Part shown: piece by piece, positions 5,744-6,335 of the stretch | Numbering within the stretch: the first letter of the stretch is position 1 | How the letters are laid out: the number at the start of each line of letters is the position of its first letter | Assembly (NCBI GenBank): GCA_011524425.1 | Contig: WTKI01000158.1 | Coordinates: forward strand, 1-6,335 | Direction of reading: 5' to 3' | Origin: Altererythrobacter sp. | GTDB taxonomy: Bacteria > Pseudomonadota > Alphaproteobacteria > Sphingomonadales > Sphingomonadaceae | Length of the DNA: 6,335 nt | The notes under the pieces: model-generated | What the model was told of the DNA's origin: nothing | Databases searched by the model: none | The model's input: only the letters and a program-made list of their open reading frames with translations | Translations under genes and position numbers: made by a program

Positions 5744-6335
5744 GCGAAGACCTCAATCTCGACGATGGCGAAGTGATTGACCGCGAAGCCAAAGAGGCCG
5801 CCGCCAAGGCTGCCGAGTACGAGCATGGCTGGTCTGCCGATATTGAGACCGAGTTCGCCGAAAAAGGTCTGTCCGAAGATACAGTGCGCTTTATATCGGC
5901 CAAGAAAGGCGAGCCTGAATGGATGCTGGAATGGCGGCTGAAGGCCTTCCGCCTGTGGCAAACCATGGAAGAACCCGATTGGGCCAAGCTCGGCTATCCG
6001 GAAATCGATTATCAAGACGCCTATTATTACGCTGCGCCTAAGAAAAAGGCTGAACTTGAATCGCTCGATGAACTCGATCCGGCGATCAAGGATGTCTATG
6101 ACAAGCTGGGCATTCCAGTGGCAGAGCAGGAAGTGCTCGCCGGCGTGAAAGGCGCACGCAAGGTGGCCGTCGATGCCGTGTTTGACAGCGTGTCGGTTGC
6201 CACAACTTTCCGTGAAGAGCTTTCCAAGGCAGGCGTGATTTTCCTTTCGATCTCCGAAGCGATCAAGGAATATCCGGAACTGGTGAAGAAGTGGCTCGGC
6301 AAAGTCGTGCCGCAGCGCGATAACTTCTTTGCGAC
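5740..6335 (+). CDS. sufB: Fe-S cluster assembly scaffold protein SufB, N-terminal part
   Basis: SufB is the core scaffold of the SufBCD complex, which builds Fe-S clusters in the cytoplasm with the SufC ATPase and sulfur from SufS. The window holds the first 198 codons of a protein usually near 470-490 residues, and the frame is open at the edge. Recognisable SufB blocks are EPEWMLEWRLKAFRLWQTM (58-76), YYYAAPKKK (95-103), LDPAIKDVYDKLGIP (112-126), AVDAVFDSVSVATTF (143-157) and SEAIKEYPELVKKWLG (172-187). At residue 169 this protein has Leu (VIFLSISEA), where many homologues have Cys. The beta-helix core and its catalytic cysteine lie beyond the edge, so activity cannot be judged. A good AAGGA ribosome site (5729-5733) lies 6 nt before the ATG, which overlaps the regulator's stop codon. 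sufC, sufD and sufS would be expected to the right. Confidence 0.96.
   Translation, partial: MSEDLNLDDGEVIDREAKEAAAKAAEYEHGWSADIETEFAEKGLSEDTVRFISAKKGEPEWMLEWRLKAFRLWQTMEEPDWAKLGYPEIDYQDAYYYAAPKKKAELESLDELDPAIKDVYDKLGIPVAEQEVLAGVKGARKVAVDAVFDSVSVATTFREELSKAGVIFLSISEAIKEYPELVKKWLGKVVPQRDNFFA

Noticed and set aside
5691..6302. Minus-strand open frames opposite sufB
   Set aside because: They oppose a frame with clear SufB blocks, a good ribosome site and an ATGA overlap with the regulator, and their translations show no family features.
1..6335. A mobile element, CRISPR array, prophage or defence system
   Set aside because: I found no direct repeats with spacers, transposase, integrase or defence-type domains. 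All genes recognised are core housekeeping genes with uniform codon style.

Overview
The window reads as ordinary core chromosome of an alphaproteobacterium. The order Sphingomonadales, perhaps an Erythrobacter/Altererythrobacter-like genus, is my best guess from protein style and gene content: a eukaryotic-type long-chain acyl-CoA synthetase, a quinone-linked PyrD, and a suf operon headed by an Rrf2 regulator. The taxon is inferred by recognition, not by any search.

Layout, left to right. Bases 1-92 hold nothing firm. Three genes then lie on the minus strand. A long-chain fatty-acid-CoA ligase (93-1904) is separated by 116 bp from a gamma-glutamyltransferase with a lipoprotein signal (2021-3757). 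That gene starts 11 bp after the stop of class 2 dihydroorotate dehydrogenase pyrD (3769-4812). pyrD and ggt are probably co-transcribed, and the ligase may have its own promoter. A divergent intergenic region of about 490 bp (4813-5305) follows. Two genes on the plus strand finish the window: an Rrf2-family Fe-S regulator (5306-5743) overlaps the start of sufB by ATGA, and sufB (5740 onward) runs off the right edge after 198 codons.

The genes serve separate housekeeping tasks: pyrimidine synthesis, glutathione/gamma-glutamyl peptide turnover, fatty-acid activation and Fe-S cluster assembly. The suf pair is the only clear functional unit. Its regulator has three spaced cysteines that probably bind an Fe-S cluster, and it likely controls its own operon through a 13-bp palindrome just upstream of its start.

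The most interesting stretch is the divergent intergenic region. It contains a near-ideal plus-strand intrinsic terminator with no protein gene in front of it. Three small hairpins precede the terminator, and a -10-like element inside a dyad lies about 110 bp upstream. This looks like an unannotated small RNA of about 110-115 nt, or else a conditional leader of the suf operon. I found no CRISPR, mobile element, tRNA, rRNA or evidence of a new multi-gene system.
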